NCBI RefSeq assembly: GCF_037095755.1
Contig: NZ_JBAWKJ010000002.1
Coordinates: 248,001-312,000 of the forward strand
Reading direction: 5' to 3'
Source: Sphingopyxis sp. CCNWLW2
GTDB taxonomy: Bacteria; Pseudomonadota; Alphaproteobacteria; Sphingomonadales; Sphingomonadaceae
Length of the DNA stretch: 64,000 nucleotides
The position numbers and the translations under genes were made by a program. Numbering within the stretch: the first letter of the stretch is position 1; the number at the start of each line of letters is the position of its first letter. Below are positions 9,501 through 16,385 of the stretch, one piece after another. A model generated the notes under the pieces. That model saw only the letters and a list, made by a program, of their open reading frames with translations. It did not search any database and had not been told where the DNA came from.

Positions 9501-10756
9501 TCTTCGGCCCCGCGACGCAGCATGTGTCGGGACCGATCGCGGTGGCTGCCGATTTCAGCTGCGGCGTGTCCGATCCATGCTTGCAGGGCGTCGTTCGCGG
9601 CAAGGACATGGTCTATGAAAACCAGACCTATGGCACGCGGCTGACCAATATGGTCGTGAACGGGCGCTTCACCGGGAACCGGCTGGAGATCGAGCAGCTC
9701 ACCGCGACCGCCGGCGACGGCACCGTCCAGGCCAAGGGCTTTATCAGCCTCGCCTCGGCCGACGGCTATCCGATGAACATCTCGGCGACGCTCGACAATG
9801 CGCGGCTTGCCAAGAGCGAGAATATCGCCGCGCGCGCGACGGGCAATCTGACGCTCGAAAAGGTCGCGGGGCAGACCGCGCTCCTGTCGGGCAGCCTCCG
9901 CCTTCCCGAAACGCGCTATCGCATCATTCGCGAAGGCGCGGCGCAGGTTCCGGTGCTCACCGGGGTAAGGCGCAAGCCGCCCGCGGGCCGCCAGCGGATC
10001 AGCGGCGACGGGCTCCAAGCGGTCGGCGGCAGCCTGTTCGACCTCATCCGCCTCGATATCGCCTTGAAGGCCCCCGACGAAATCTATGTCAGTGGCATGG
10101 GGCTCGAATCCGAATGGAAGGCCGATGTCGTGCTGCGCGGTACGACGCAGGACCCGCGCGTCACGGGCGAAATCGAGCTGGTACGCGGCACGCTGGGTTT
10201 CGCGGGCCGCTCGTTCGAACTTCAGGAGGGCAGGGTGACCTTCCCGACGGGCGAAGCCTTCGACCCCGCGATCCGCCTGCTCGCGAGCGATACGATCGAG
10301 ACCGTGACGGTGAGTATCAGCGTCACGGGCCGCGCGAGCAATCCGCAGATCGCCTTCTCGAGCGTTCCGGGCCTGCCGCAAGACGAAATCGTCTCGCGCA
10401 TCCTGTTCGGCGATTCGATCACGACGCTGTCGCCGCTGCAGGCGGTGCAACTCGCCTCGTCGCTCAATACGCTGAGCAGCGGGGGCGGCGGATTGAGCCC
10501 GCTTGGCTCGCTCCAGTCGGCGACGGGGATCGACCGGCTGCGCGTGCTCGGTCCCGACGACACCGTCGGGCGCGGCGCGGCGCTGGCCGCCGGGCAATAT
10601 ATCACCAAGGACATCTATCTGGAGGTGATCACCGACGCGCGTGGTTATACCGCGACGCAGCTCGAGATCAGCCTGACCCCGGCGCTGTCGCTGCTCAGCC
10701 AGGCGGGCGGATCGGGCGGATCGAACCTCAGTATCCGTTACCGCAAGGATTATTGA
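6518..10756 (+). CDS. tamB: TamB, translocation/assembly module (DUF490)
   Basis: 1412 residues with one N-terminal membrane segment (TILRWIGLTLLGLVLLFALFLVGL, about residues 24-47), a very long region of repeating beta-strand units with many AKLDGRGD/GRFTGNRLEI-like stretches, and a C-terminal DUF490 domain carrying GSLFDLIRLDIAL, GEIELVRGTLGFAGRSF and PQDEIVSRILFG. TamB is an AsmA-like bridge that spans the periplasm as a hydrophobic groove and contacts TamA; recent work implicates AsmA-like proteins in phospholipid transport. It is translationally coupled to tamA in front (TGATG) and to the small lipoprotein gene behind (TGATG). Length is in the normal range for alphaproteobacterial TamB. 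Confidence 0.93.
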   Translation: MADDAPFAEDGAAPAKASRSWPLTILRWIGLTLLGLVLLFALFLVGLNSDAGRRFVVTQIEKYEFENGMKIGIGRLDGSLYGQMIIRNFTLSDPKGVFLASPEVRVDWRPIRYLANHVDVRSVTAATMTMRKLPEFKVVPDTGEPLLPDLDIDVGLVRVDRFVFEPPVAGERQVAKLNGKIAIADRRAQVTANAETIAGGGGQGDALKLVLDAVPEANRLAVQLDVTAPQGGVLAAMGGFKETLTAKLDGRGDWKVWNGNLTANLGAAPLARVALTGRDGTFTAKGVAQASRLFADGPVGEILGTETAIDLTAKLNERKADIDGRLSSDAAQLGISGGVDFGASRYEGLQLAANVLRPGAIAPAVRANGLRATATLDGAFALPTVEYQANANSLAFNDIIVEQISLAGKARVDADQIVIPVAGRAARIRGLDTVAGGTLVQVRLEGDLAYSNGRILSDNLRLRSPRIDAKAIIIADLNKGFYTGAIDGRINDYRIESVGIFDIDTDADLKTAPRGGFEIVGRVRARSTKLFNSGVRDFLGGNATASSDVRYGTDGMIRFANLRMSAPRLRVTGGQGSYAPNGQIRLTARANSTDYGPVGVQLAGTITDPRAVVTAARPGLGIGLANLVAKINGAKNGYRLAATGDTDYGPLSADVVLLTASGPLTIDVERGDLSGIGFNGRLVKSDAGPFVGQLNASGQGLGGLVRLTAAGKYQAAAINVRANDVVLPGAAKLAVGSAIVDADVTLYDTPHIVADIQIADTQIRDYDIAVGRVKIDYRGGAGRAQALVEGTSGVPFRIAANADLQPKLWRAAVQGRATGINFRTTTPARIIPGADGYELLPTNITLGRGSRARIAGRFGDGIMLQSRLERVNMAILNAVYPDMGLGGRATGSIDFEQANSDSFPRADARLTITDFTRTTAASVSQPVDVNFAGKLLADGGEARAVMRKRGSVIGRLQASLRPLGPGAGGWTERLMAAPLGGGIRYNGPADTLYSFFGPATQHVSGPIAVAADFSCGVSDPCLQGVVRGKDMVYENQTYGTRLTNMVVNGRFTGNRLEIEQLTATAGDGTVQAKGFISLASADGYPMNISATLDNARLAKSENIAARATGNLTLEKVAGQTALLSGSLRLPETRYRIIREGAAQVPVLTGVRRKPPAGRQRISGDGLQAVGGSLFDLIRLDIALKAPDEIYVSGMGLESEWKADVVLRGTTQDPRVTGEIELVRGTLGFAGRSFELQEGRVTFPTGEAFDPAIRLLASDTIETVTVSISVTGRASNPQIAFSSVPGLPQDEIVSRILFGDSITTLSPLQAVQLASSLNTLSSGGGGLSPLGSLQSATGIDRLRVLGPDDTVGRGAALAAGQYITKDIYLEVITDARGYTATQLEISLTPALSLLSQAGGSGGSNLSIRYRKDY

Positions 10757-10977
10757 TGCGCGCCGCCGTCCTGCTCGTTCCGTTGCTGCTGCTCGCGGCG
10801 TGCAAGGACGAGCCGCGTTTCGAGGAACGCTACGACAAGGCCACGAAGGAGATCGAGGCGCGCGCGAAGGCGATGGATGCCGACATCGCCAAGTCCGACG
10901 CCGCCGCAGCCGCGGCATCGGAAGGCTTGCAACCCGCGGCCAAGCCGTCTAACGCGCCTCCGTCATCTGGGGAGTAG
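10756..10977 (+). CDS. Small lipoprotein, third gene of the tam operon
   Basis: A 73-residue protein starting MRAAVLLVPLLLLAAC, a clean lipoprotein signal with lipobox LAAC and lipidated Cys16. The mature part is charged and helical (DEPRFEERYDKATKEIEARAKAMDADIAK) and then Ala/Ser/Pro-rich, resembling small periplasmic coiled-coil lipoproteins. Its ATG shares a base with the tamB stop (TGATG), so it is almost certainly translated with tamAB. Function is unknown; an accessory or tether role in the TAM complex is inferred only from linkage. Its stop codon TAG lies inside the conserved GGGGAGTAG 5' strand of the downstream manganese riboswitch. The gene is easily missed because it is short. Confidence 0.82.
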   Translation: MRAAVLLVPLLLLAACKDEPRFEERYDKATKEIEARAKAMDADIAKSDAAAAAASEGLQPAAKPSNAPPSSGE

Positions 10978-11071
10978 CCAGCCGTCCTTTGGGACGGGCC
11001 ACCGTGTCAACATACTCGGCCGAGAGGTCGTGGTGCGGTGGAAGCGGGAGACCGCTTGGGCGAGACCAATG
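10964..11071 (+). promoter_or_regulatory. yybP-ykoY manganese riboswitch
   Basis: The stretch carries the three conserved blocks of the Mn2+-sensing yybP-ykoY aptamer in order: GGGGAGTAGCC (10969-10979), GTCAACATACTCGG (11006-11019) and GAGACC (11062-11067). A P1 helix can form between CATCTGG (10964-10970, one bulge) and CCAATG (11066-11071). A peripheral hairpin is CCGTCC/GGACGG (10982-10997), and a second is AAGCGG-GAGA-CCGCTT (11042-11057). It sits before a UPF0016 exporter, a known partner of this riboswitch class. No terminator with a U-tract follows, so control of translation is more likely. TACTC in the second block can pair with GAGTA at 11141-11145, which covers the exporter's ribosome site (inference). 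Confidence 0.88.
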
Positions 11072-11149
11072 GCATCGACCTTCGTCCGGGCCGGGCGGCG
11101 GGTTCGATGTCTATTGGAATCGCGAAGCCGCTCGGCCCCGGAGTACCCC

Positions 11150-11722
11150 ATGGAAGCCCTGTTCACCTCGACCGCCATCGTTGCGCTCGCCGAAGTCGGC
11201 GACAAGACGCAGCTGCTCGCGATCCTGCTCGCGACGCGGTTCAGCCGCCCGGTGCCAATCATCCTCGGCATTTTGTTCGCGACGCTCGCGAACCATGCGC
11301 TCGCGGCGCTGCTTGGCGCGTCGGCCGCCGCTTTCCTCGACAGCCCGGTCTTTCGCTATGCAATCGGCCTGTCGTTTGTGGGGATGGCAGCCTGGACGCT
11401 GATCCCCGACAAGTTCGAGGACGATGACGCGCCCAAGCCGCGGTTCGGCGCCTTCCTGACGACGCTCGTCGCCTTCTTCCTCGTCGAGATGGGCGACAAG
11501 ACGCAGGTCGCGACGATCGCGCTCGGCGCGCAATATCACGACATCGTCTCGGTCACCGCGGGCACCACGCTCGGCATGATGATCGCCAACGTGCCCGCGA
11601 TCTTCCTCGGCCACGAACTGCTCAAGCGCGTCGATCTGGCGAAAGTTCGCAAGGTCGCTGCGGGCCTTTTCCTCGTGATCGGCCTGTGGGTGCTCGTGCA
11701 GACTGCTGGCTGGATCGGCTAG
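11150..11722 (+). CDS. UPF0016/GDT1 (TMEM165-type) manganese exporter
   Basis: 190-residue inner-membrane protein with six predicted helices in two homologous halves. Each half carries the family motif E-x-G-D-K-T: EVGDKTQ near the N-terminus and EMGDKTQ in the middle. Bacterial members (MneA in Vibrio; related to yeast Gdt1 and human TMEM165) move Mn2+ (or Ca2+) out of the cytosol. The upstream manganese riboswitch supports Mn2+ as the substrate. Start ATG 11150 has GGAG at 11140-11143 with a 6-base spacer. The gene is convergent with galE, and the two stop codons share CTAG. Confidence 0.93.
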   Translation: MEALFTSTAIVALAEVGDKTQLLAILLATRFSRPVPIILGILFATLANHALAALLGASAAAFLDSPVFRYAIGLSFVGMAAWTLIPDKFEDDDAPKPRFGAFLTTLVAFFLVEMGDKTQVATIALGAQYHDIVSVTAGTTLGMMIANVPAIFLGHELLKRVDLAKVRKVAAGLFLVIGLWVLVQTAGWIG

Positions 11723-12735
11723 TCGGCGTTGCGCCCGGCGAGGGTGCGCTCGAAATTCCAGCTCGACGAGCACATGGCGTCGAGGTCGCGGTTCGCCGTC
11801 CAGCCCAGCTCGCGCGCGGCGCGGTCGGGGCTGGCGAAGCAGCTTGCGACATCGCCGTCGCGGCGCGGCGCGATGCGATAGGGGATGCGTACCCCGTTCA
11901 CCCGTTCGAACGCCTCGACCATATCGAGCACCGAATAGCCCTGGCCGGTGCCGAGGTTCCATATCGACAGCGGCTGGTCGGCCTGCGCGATTGCGGCCAG
12001 CGCCGCGACATGGCCGTCGGCGAGGTCGACGACATGGATATAGTCGCGCACCCCGGTGCCGTCGGGCGTGTCATAATCGTTGCCGAACACCGACAGCTCG
12101 TTCAGCCGCCCGGCGGCGACGCGGCTGACAAAGGGCATCAGATTATTCGGAATGCCGTTCGGATTTTCGCCGATCAGCCCGCTGTCGTGCGCGCCGACCG
12201 GGTTGAAGTAACGCAGGATCGCGATCCGCCAATCGGGATCGGCGGCGGCGACGTCGGCGAGCATTTCCTCGATCATCAGCTTGGTGCGGCCATAGGGATT
12301 CGTCGCCGAGGTCGGGTGATTCTCGTCGAGCGGCAGATATTGGGGCTGGCCATAGACCGTGGCGCTCGACGAGAAGACGAGCGTCTTCGCACCGCAATCG
12401 GCCATCGCTTCGAGCAGCGACAAGGTGCCGCGGACATTGTTGTCGTAATATTTCATCGGCTCGGCGACCGATTCCCCGACGGCCTTGAGTCCGGCGAAAT
12501 GAATGACGGACTCAATCGAATGATCCTGCATCACGCGCCGCAGCGCATCGCCGTCGCGGATATCACCTTGGACCAGCGGAATGGCGGCGCCCGTGATCGC
12601 TTCCAGCCGCGTCATAACCGACGGGTCGCTGTTCGACAGATTGTCGAAGCACACCACATGATGGCCCGCCGCCACGAGCGGTGCTGCGACGTGGCTGCCG
12701 ATATAACCCGCACCGCCCGTCAGTAGAATATTCAT
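11719..12735 (-). CDS. galE: UDP-glucose 4-epimerase
   Basis: 338-residue extended short-chain dehydrogenase that interconverts UDP-glucose and UDP-galactose with tightly bound NAD+. The N-terminus MNILLTGGAGYIGSHVA has the GxxGxxG Rossmann motif. The catalytic triad is visible in VFSSSATVYG (Ser) and NPYGRTKLMIEEML (YxxxK). The motif LRYFNPVGAHDSGLIGE is typical of GalE. Together with ugd it supplies nucleotide sugars for surface polysaccharide or LPS. Its start faces sigF across about 175 bases. Confidence 0.95.
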   Translation of the reverse strand: MNILLTGGAGYIGSHVAAPLVAAGHHVVCFDNLSNSDPSVMTRLEAITGAAIPLVQGDIRDGDALRRVMQDHSIESVIHFAGLKAVGESVAEPMKYYDNNVRGTLSLLEAMADCGAKTLVFSSSATVYGQPQYLPLDENHPTSATNPYGRTKLMIEEMLADVAAADPDWRIAILRYFNPVGAHDSGLIGENPNGIPNNLMPFVSRVAAGRLNELSVFGNDYDTPDGTGVRDYIHVVDLADGHVAALAAIAQADQPLSIWNLGTGQGYSVLDMVEAFERVNGVRIPYRIAPRRDGDVASCFASPDRAARELGWTANRDLDAMCSSSWNFERTLAGRNAD

Positions 12736-12839
12736 TGCTCGATCATCTCCATGCGCGCGCAGCGACCGTCGCGGGTGGACCTATTCTATCCGCGACATCC
12801 TGCCAAATCATTGTCCGTCGGCCATGTGCCGCTTTTCGT

Positions 12840-12865
12840 GTAACCTTCGCGGCGATATCGGCGAA
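12840..12865 (+). promoter_or_regulatory. SigF-type promoter of sigF-nrsF (autoregulation)
   Basis: GTAACC at 12840-12845 is separated by exactly 16 bases from CGAA at 12862-12865. This equals the -35/-10 motif GTAACC-N16-CGAA described for SigF of Caulobacter crescentus. It lies about 45 bases before the sigF start codon, where an autoregulated promoter would be. Confidence 0.8.
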
Positions 12866-12909
12866 CAGGTCATCAAACGCCGTCATCTGCTTTTGTCAGG
12901 ATCCGCCAA

Positions 12910-13431
12910 TTGAGCATCGACGAACCTTCGCTGGCGCGCCTGATGGCCGCATCGCAGCGGGGGGACCGCGCGGCCTATCGCGCGTTGCTCGGCGATTGCC
13001 GCAAATGGCTCACCCGCTATTTCGCGCGGCGGATTGCGCCGCACCATATCGACGATCTGGTGCAGGAAACTTTGGTGTCGATGCATCGCAAGCTCGCGAC
13101 ATGGGATAGCAGTCGGGCTTTCCTGCCGTGGCTTGCGGCGATCGCGCGCTATCGCTGGATCGACATGCTCCGCCGCCAGCGTGACGAGGCCGAGCTGGGC
13201 GATAATGACGCCGCGGTCGGTGCCGGGGACGAGGCGGTGCACGCAAAGCTCAGCATTGATCATCTGCTGACGTTACTGCCGCCGGGGCAGGCGCAGGCGA
13301 TCACGCTGGTGAAGATCGAAGGCGCCTCGATCGCCGAGGCGTCGCAGATTTCGGGGCAGAGCGAATCGCTCGTCAAAGTGAATATCCATCGCGGGCTCAA
13401 GAAGCTCGCCGAACTGATTGAGAGTGAGTGA
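12910..13431 (+). CDS. sigF: ECF sigma factor, SigF type
   Basis: 173 residues with sigma region 2 (RDIAPHH-like segment, then IDDLVQETLVSMHRKLATWD and FLPWLAAIARYRWIDMLRR) and region 4 (LPPGQAQAITLVKIEGASIAEASQISGQSESLVKVNIHRGLKKL). It resembles Caulobacter SigF, which responds to chromate/cadmium and redox stress under control of the membrane anti-sigma factor NrsF. The start is TTG 12910 with AGGA 8 bases upstream. The next gene starts 1 base after its stop (TGA-G-ATG), so the pair is one transcript. A SigF-type promoter before it suggests positive autoregulation. Confidence 0.9.
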   Translation: MSIDEPSLARLMAASQRGDRAAYRALLGDCRKWLTRYFARRIAPHHIDDLVQETLVSMHRKLATWDSSRAFLPWLAAIARYRWIDMLRRQRDEAELGDNDAAVGAGDEAVHAKLSIDHLLTLLPPGQAQAITLVKIEGASIAEASQISGQSESLVKVNIHRGLKKLAELIESE

Positions 13432-13432
13432 G

Positions 13433-14080
13433 ATGAAGGACGCATCGATCGACGATTTGATCGACGGCCTGGCCGACGACCTGAAACCCGTGCGCCCGCG
13501 GCGCGTCGTGCGCGGGTCGCTGTGGGTCGCGGCCGGATGGCTGGGCGTCGGTGCGTTGCTGGTCGGGCTGTTCGGGAGGCGGCACGATCTCGCCACCGGC
13601 GTAATGCCGCCGCTTTCGATGCTCGCCTTCTGGCTGCTCGCCGCGGCGGGTGTCGCCGCCACATGGAGCGCGCTGCGCATGGGGCTGCCCGGCGTCGGGC
13701 GCGACTATGGCGGCTGGCGCTGGGCGGTCGGCGCGTTGCTGGCGTTGCCGCTCGCGGCGCTGTTCGTGTTCTTCGGCGAGGCGCATGACCCCGCCGAAGC
13801 CGCGCGGCGCGGTTTCGACATTCATTGCCTCGCGCAAGGCGTGGTTTCGGGGCTGGGTGTCGGGGCGGCGCTGTTCCTCTGGCTCAGGGCGAGCGCGCCG
13901 ACCTCGCCGACGCGCGCGGGCTGGGTGATCGGGGTTGCGGCGGGCGCGGCCGGGGCAACGATCATCGCGCTGCTGTGCTCGAGCGACGACTTGGTCCACA
14001 TCACGCTCTGGCATGCGTCTGCGGTGCCCGTCTCGGCGATCGCGGGTCGGCTGACCCTGCCCCGTTTCCTGCGCTGGTAA
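13433..14080 (+). CDS. nrsF: NrsF-family membrane anti-sigma factor (DUF1109)
   Basis: 215-residue integral membrane protein with six predicted helices, a short charged cytoplasmic N-terminus (MKDASIDDLIDGLADDLKPVRP) and two lone cysteines, Cys132 in FDIHCLAQG and Cys182 in ALLCSSDD. In Caulobacter NrsF two conserved cysteines at nearly the same positions are needed to release SigF. ATG 13433 is chosen because it follows the sigF stop directly; an upstream TTG at 13418 would overlap sigF. It is convergent with the DUF3325 gene, with only 3 bases between stop codons. Confidence 0.9.
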   Translation: MKDASIDDLIDGLADDLKPVRPRRVVRGSLWVAAGWLGVGALLVGLFGRRHDLATGVMPPLSMLAFWLLAAAGVAATWSALRMGLPGVGRDYGGWRWAVGALLALPLAALFVFFGEAHDPAEAARRGFDIHCLAQGVVSGLGVGAALFLWLRASAPTSPTRAGWVIGVAAGAAGATIIALLCSSDDLVHITLWHASAVPVSAIAGRLTLPRFLRW

Positions 14081-14083
14081 GCG

Positions 14084-14407
14084 TCAGCCGAGGGGTATCA
14101 ACATGCCCAGCGCCACCGCCGCGGTGGCGAGCCCTGTGACCAGCGCCCCCCTCGGCCAGCGTGAAAGTAGCAGCACGAGCGGCAGTCCGGCGATCGAGAC
14201 CATGCCGATGAAGGCGACGGGCCCCTGATAGGGACCGAAGTCATGGACCGCGCGCCACGCCGCGAGAATGAGCAACACCACGGCGAATGCGCGCAGAGTG
14301 GCGACAGTCGGCAGACGCGCGAACGCGGCGTCGCGGCGCAGCCGATGGGTGCTCAACGCAAGGCACGCCAGAGACGCGTATGAGAGAAGGGCCGGCTCAA
14401 GGCGCAT
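14084..14407 (-). CDS. DUF3325 small membrane protein of the iron-uptake PepSY cluster
   Basis: 107 residues with three to four hydrophobic helices (SYASLACLAL, TLRAFAVVLLILAAW, FIGMVSIAGLPLVLLL, GLATAAVALGMLIP). It matches the DUF3325 proteins that accompany PepSY-TM and DUF3649 proteins beside siderophore receptors. The ATG at 14407 lies inside the end of the PepSY gene (11-base overlap), so translation is probably coupled. The biochemical role is unknown; participation in siderophore iron release is inferred from context. Confidence 0.8.
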   Translation of the reverse strand: MRLEPALLSYASLACLALSTHRLRRDAAFARLPTVATLRAFAVVLLILAAWRAVHDFGPYQGPVAFIGMVSIAGLPLVLLLSRWPRGALVTGLATAAVALGMLIPLG

Positions 14408-16004
14408 CGACGGCCTCGCGCAACGGGTTGGCGGGACGCGCTGCAGGGCGGGGTTTCCGAACCGGGCGCGATGATTTTTGCGCTGTCCGCCAGGCGGCAA
14501 AACCGAGCAATGCACCCGTCGCAAGCATGGCGAGATCGAACGCGACGAACAGCCAGTCGTCGTTCGCGAGCGATCGGACAAACCCCCGATCGGTCGTGAG
14601 CGCGTTGACCAGCGGCAGCGCAAGGAAGGCGACCGCGGCAATCGCCAGCGTTTCTGTCCAGGCGCGGCGGATCGGCCGCACACAGGCCAGCGCCGCGAGC
14701 CCGAACCATGTCCAGAACATGATGCTCACCTCGACGTCCCCGCGCGCTGGCAGCGTGGCGGGTAGCAGGCGGTTGGCGAGGAGGAACGCCGCCATGCCCG
14801 CGGGAAGGCAGGCGATCGCGCCGACGTTCAGCCGTTCGGCCAATCGGATTCCGAAGAAGGGTTCCGCGCCCGGACGCTTGCGCTTCACCGTCCACAGCAT
14901 GAGCCCCGTGCCGACCATTGCGGTCCCCGCAAGTCCGAGCAGGAAATAGGTCCAGCGCAGCACGGGACCGGCGAAGCTGCCCATGTGCAGGCCGAGCATG
15001 ACCCCGCTCGTTTCGGCAGCCGGGCCGGGAGGGGGGGATGCCGACAGCCGCCGCCCGTCGACGCCCGAAAAGACGATCGATCCGCCGCGCGCATTGAGCC
15101 GATCCTTCGCGCTCTGGTACAGGGTGACGGTGGCCGTCGCGTCATTCGGATTGCGGACAACCATCGTCGCGGGCCGGCCGCCGCCCCATTCTTCGGATGC
15201 CCTGGCGACGAGTGGCGCAACCGGCGTCAGCGCGGCAAGGCGCCCCGTTGCCTCGGCGTCGGGCTCGGCGCCGAAGACGGCGGTCTCGAAGGTCGCCGGG
15301 TCCTTGTAATTGGCCTGGATCGGCCAGGGCATATACATCGCCACCAGCGTGATGAGGCCGGTGTAGGTGATCATCGCGTGGAAGGGCAGGGCGATTACCG
15401 CCGATACATTATGCGCGTCGAGCCAGCTGCGCTGCCCCTTGCTCCACCGCAGCGTGAAGAAATCGACGAAGATGCGCTTGTGCGTGATGACGCCCGAGAT
15501 GATCGCCGTCAGCATCGCCATCGCGCAGAGCCCGGCGAGCCAGCGCCCCCACGGATGCGGAATCTGGAGCTGGAAGTGAAAGCGATAGAAATGCTCGCCG
15601 CCGCGCGTGTCGCGCGCCGTCACTTCTTCGCCCGTTGCCGGGTCGAGTCGCAGTTCGGGACGGCGCGGGGCCGGCTTCGCATTCGGATCGGGGTTCGGGC
15701 GCTCGCGGATGAAGATGCGTGTCGCGGTCGTGCGCGCATCGGGCAGGGTGATGAACCATTGCTCGGCGGTCGGGGCGACCTTTTGCAGGTGCGCAACCGC
15801 GGTGTCCGCGGCGGTCGCGGCCGTGACCGGGCGCAGGTCGATCTCGGGCTGCATCCAGCGCGTGATTTCGGGCCGGAAATAGCTCGCGGTGCCGGTGAGG
15901 AACATTGCGAACAGGATCCACCCTGCGAGCAGCCCGAGCCAGCCGTGGATCCACGCCATCGACTGGCGAACGCCCGTCGCCGCGTTCGATGCCGCTTTGC
16001 TCAT
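14397..16004 (-). CDS. PepSY-TM domain inner-membrane protein (siderophore iron reduction type)
   Basis: About 535 residues. The N-terminal helix follows SMAWIHGWLGLLAGWILFAMFLTGTASYF, and further helices occur around ITHKRIFVDFF, NVSAVIALPFHAMITYTGLI and the C-terminal third. PepSY repeats lie in the periplasmic parts. PepSY-TM proteins such as FsrB, FegB and PiuB are heme-containing or oxidoreductase-like and help release iron from ferri-siderophores. Conserved His in WIHGW, HKRIF and PFHAM fit heme ligands. ATG 16004 overlaps the DUF3649 stop (ATGA). The cluster DUF3649-PepSY-DUF3325 diverges from the receptor gene. Confidence 0.88.
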   Translation of the reverse strand: MSKAASNAATGVRQSMAWIHGWLGLLAGWILFAMFLTGTASYFRPEITRWMQPEIDLRPVTAATAADTAVAHLQKVAPTAEQWFITLPDARTTATRIFIRERPNPDPNAKPAPRRPELRLDPATGEEVTARDTRGGEHFYRFHFQLQIPHPWGRWLAGLCAMAMLTAIISGVITHKRIFVDFFTLRWSKGQRSWLDAHNVSAVIALPFHAMITYTGLITLVAMYMPWPIQANYKDPATFETAVFGAEPDAEATGRLAALTPVAPLVARASEEWGGGRPATMVVRNPNDATATVTLYQSAKDRLNARGGSIVFSGVDGRRLSASPPPGPAAETSGVMLGLHMGSFAGPVLRWTYFLLGLAGTAMVGTGLMLWTVKRKRPGAEPFFGIRLAERLNVGAIACLPAGMAAFLLANRLLPATLPARGDVEVSIMFWTWFGLAALACVRPIRRAWTETLAIAAVAFLALPLVNALTTDRGFVRSLANDDWLFVAFDLAMLATGALLGFAAWRTAQKSSRPVRKPRPAARPANPLREAVDAP

Positions 16005-16297
16005 AGCGCCGGCCCCAGCAGCCACAGGCATCCCGCCGACCCGAACGCGAGGCCCCAAATGGTCCCCGCGACGCGCGCAAGCCGGGTTTCATGAAAGGCC
16101 CATAGGATGAGGCCGGCATAGACAAGGAAGGACAGCATCATCGCCCATATCGTCGCCTCGGCGCGGTTGATCGGTGCGATCCGCGCGAGGAGCGAAACGA
16201 AGCCTGCCGCCGCGGCATAGCCGCCGACGATCGCGGTGAATGCCCGCGCAGCCATTCGGCCGTTCGCGATAGATGAGCCCGCCATTTTCCCCTTCAT
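16001..16297 (-). CDS. DUF3649 small membrane protein
   Basis: 98 residues with three hydrophobic helices (AFTAIVGGYAAAAGFVSLLA, ATIWAMMLSFLVYAGLILWAF, VAGTIWGLAFGSAGCLWLLG). It matches the short DUF3649 proteins at the head of PepSY/DUF3325 iron clusters. ATG 16297 is used; an in-frame ATG at 16285, preceded by AAGGGG, is possible. It is the first gene of the minus-strand operon and shares the control region with the siderophore receptor. Confidence 0.78.
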   Translation of the reverse strand: MKGKMAGSSIANGRMAARAFTAIVGGYAAAAGFVSLLARIAPINRAEATIWAMMLSFLVYAGLILWAFHETRLARVAGTIWGLAFGSAGCLWLLGPAL

Positions 16298-16344
16298 CGT
16301 CAATCGTCCGGCTTCGGCTTGCCCTAAACAGATTATGCGACTAG

Positions 16345-16367
16345 TTGCAACTGCGAATCTGTAGCAA
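16345..16367. promoter_or_regulatory. Fur-like imperfect dyad between iron genes
   Basis: TTGCAAC (16345-16351) and GTAGCAA (16361-16367) form 7-base inverted arms with one mismatch around TGCGAATCT. It lies 18 bases before the receptor start and 48 bases from the divergent DUF3649 start. Size, symmetry and place fit an iron-responsive (Fur or Irr) operator acting on both directions. This is inferred from sequence only. Confidence 0.5.
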
Positions 16368-16385
16368 TAGCAATAAGGGGTTAAC

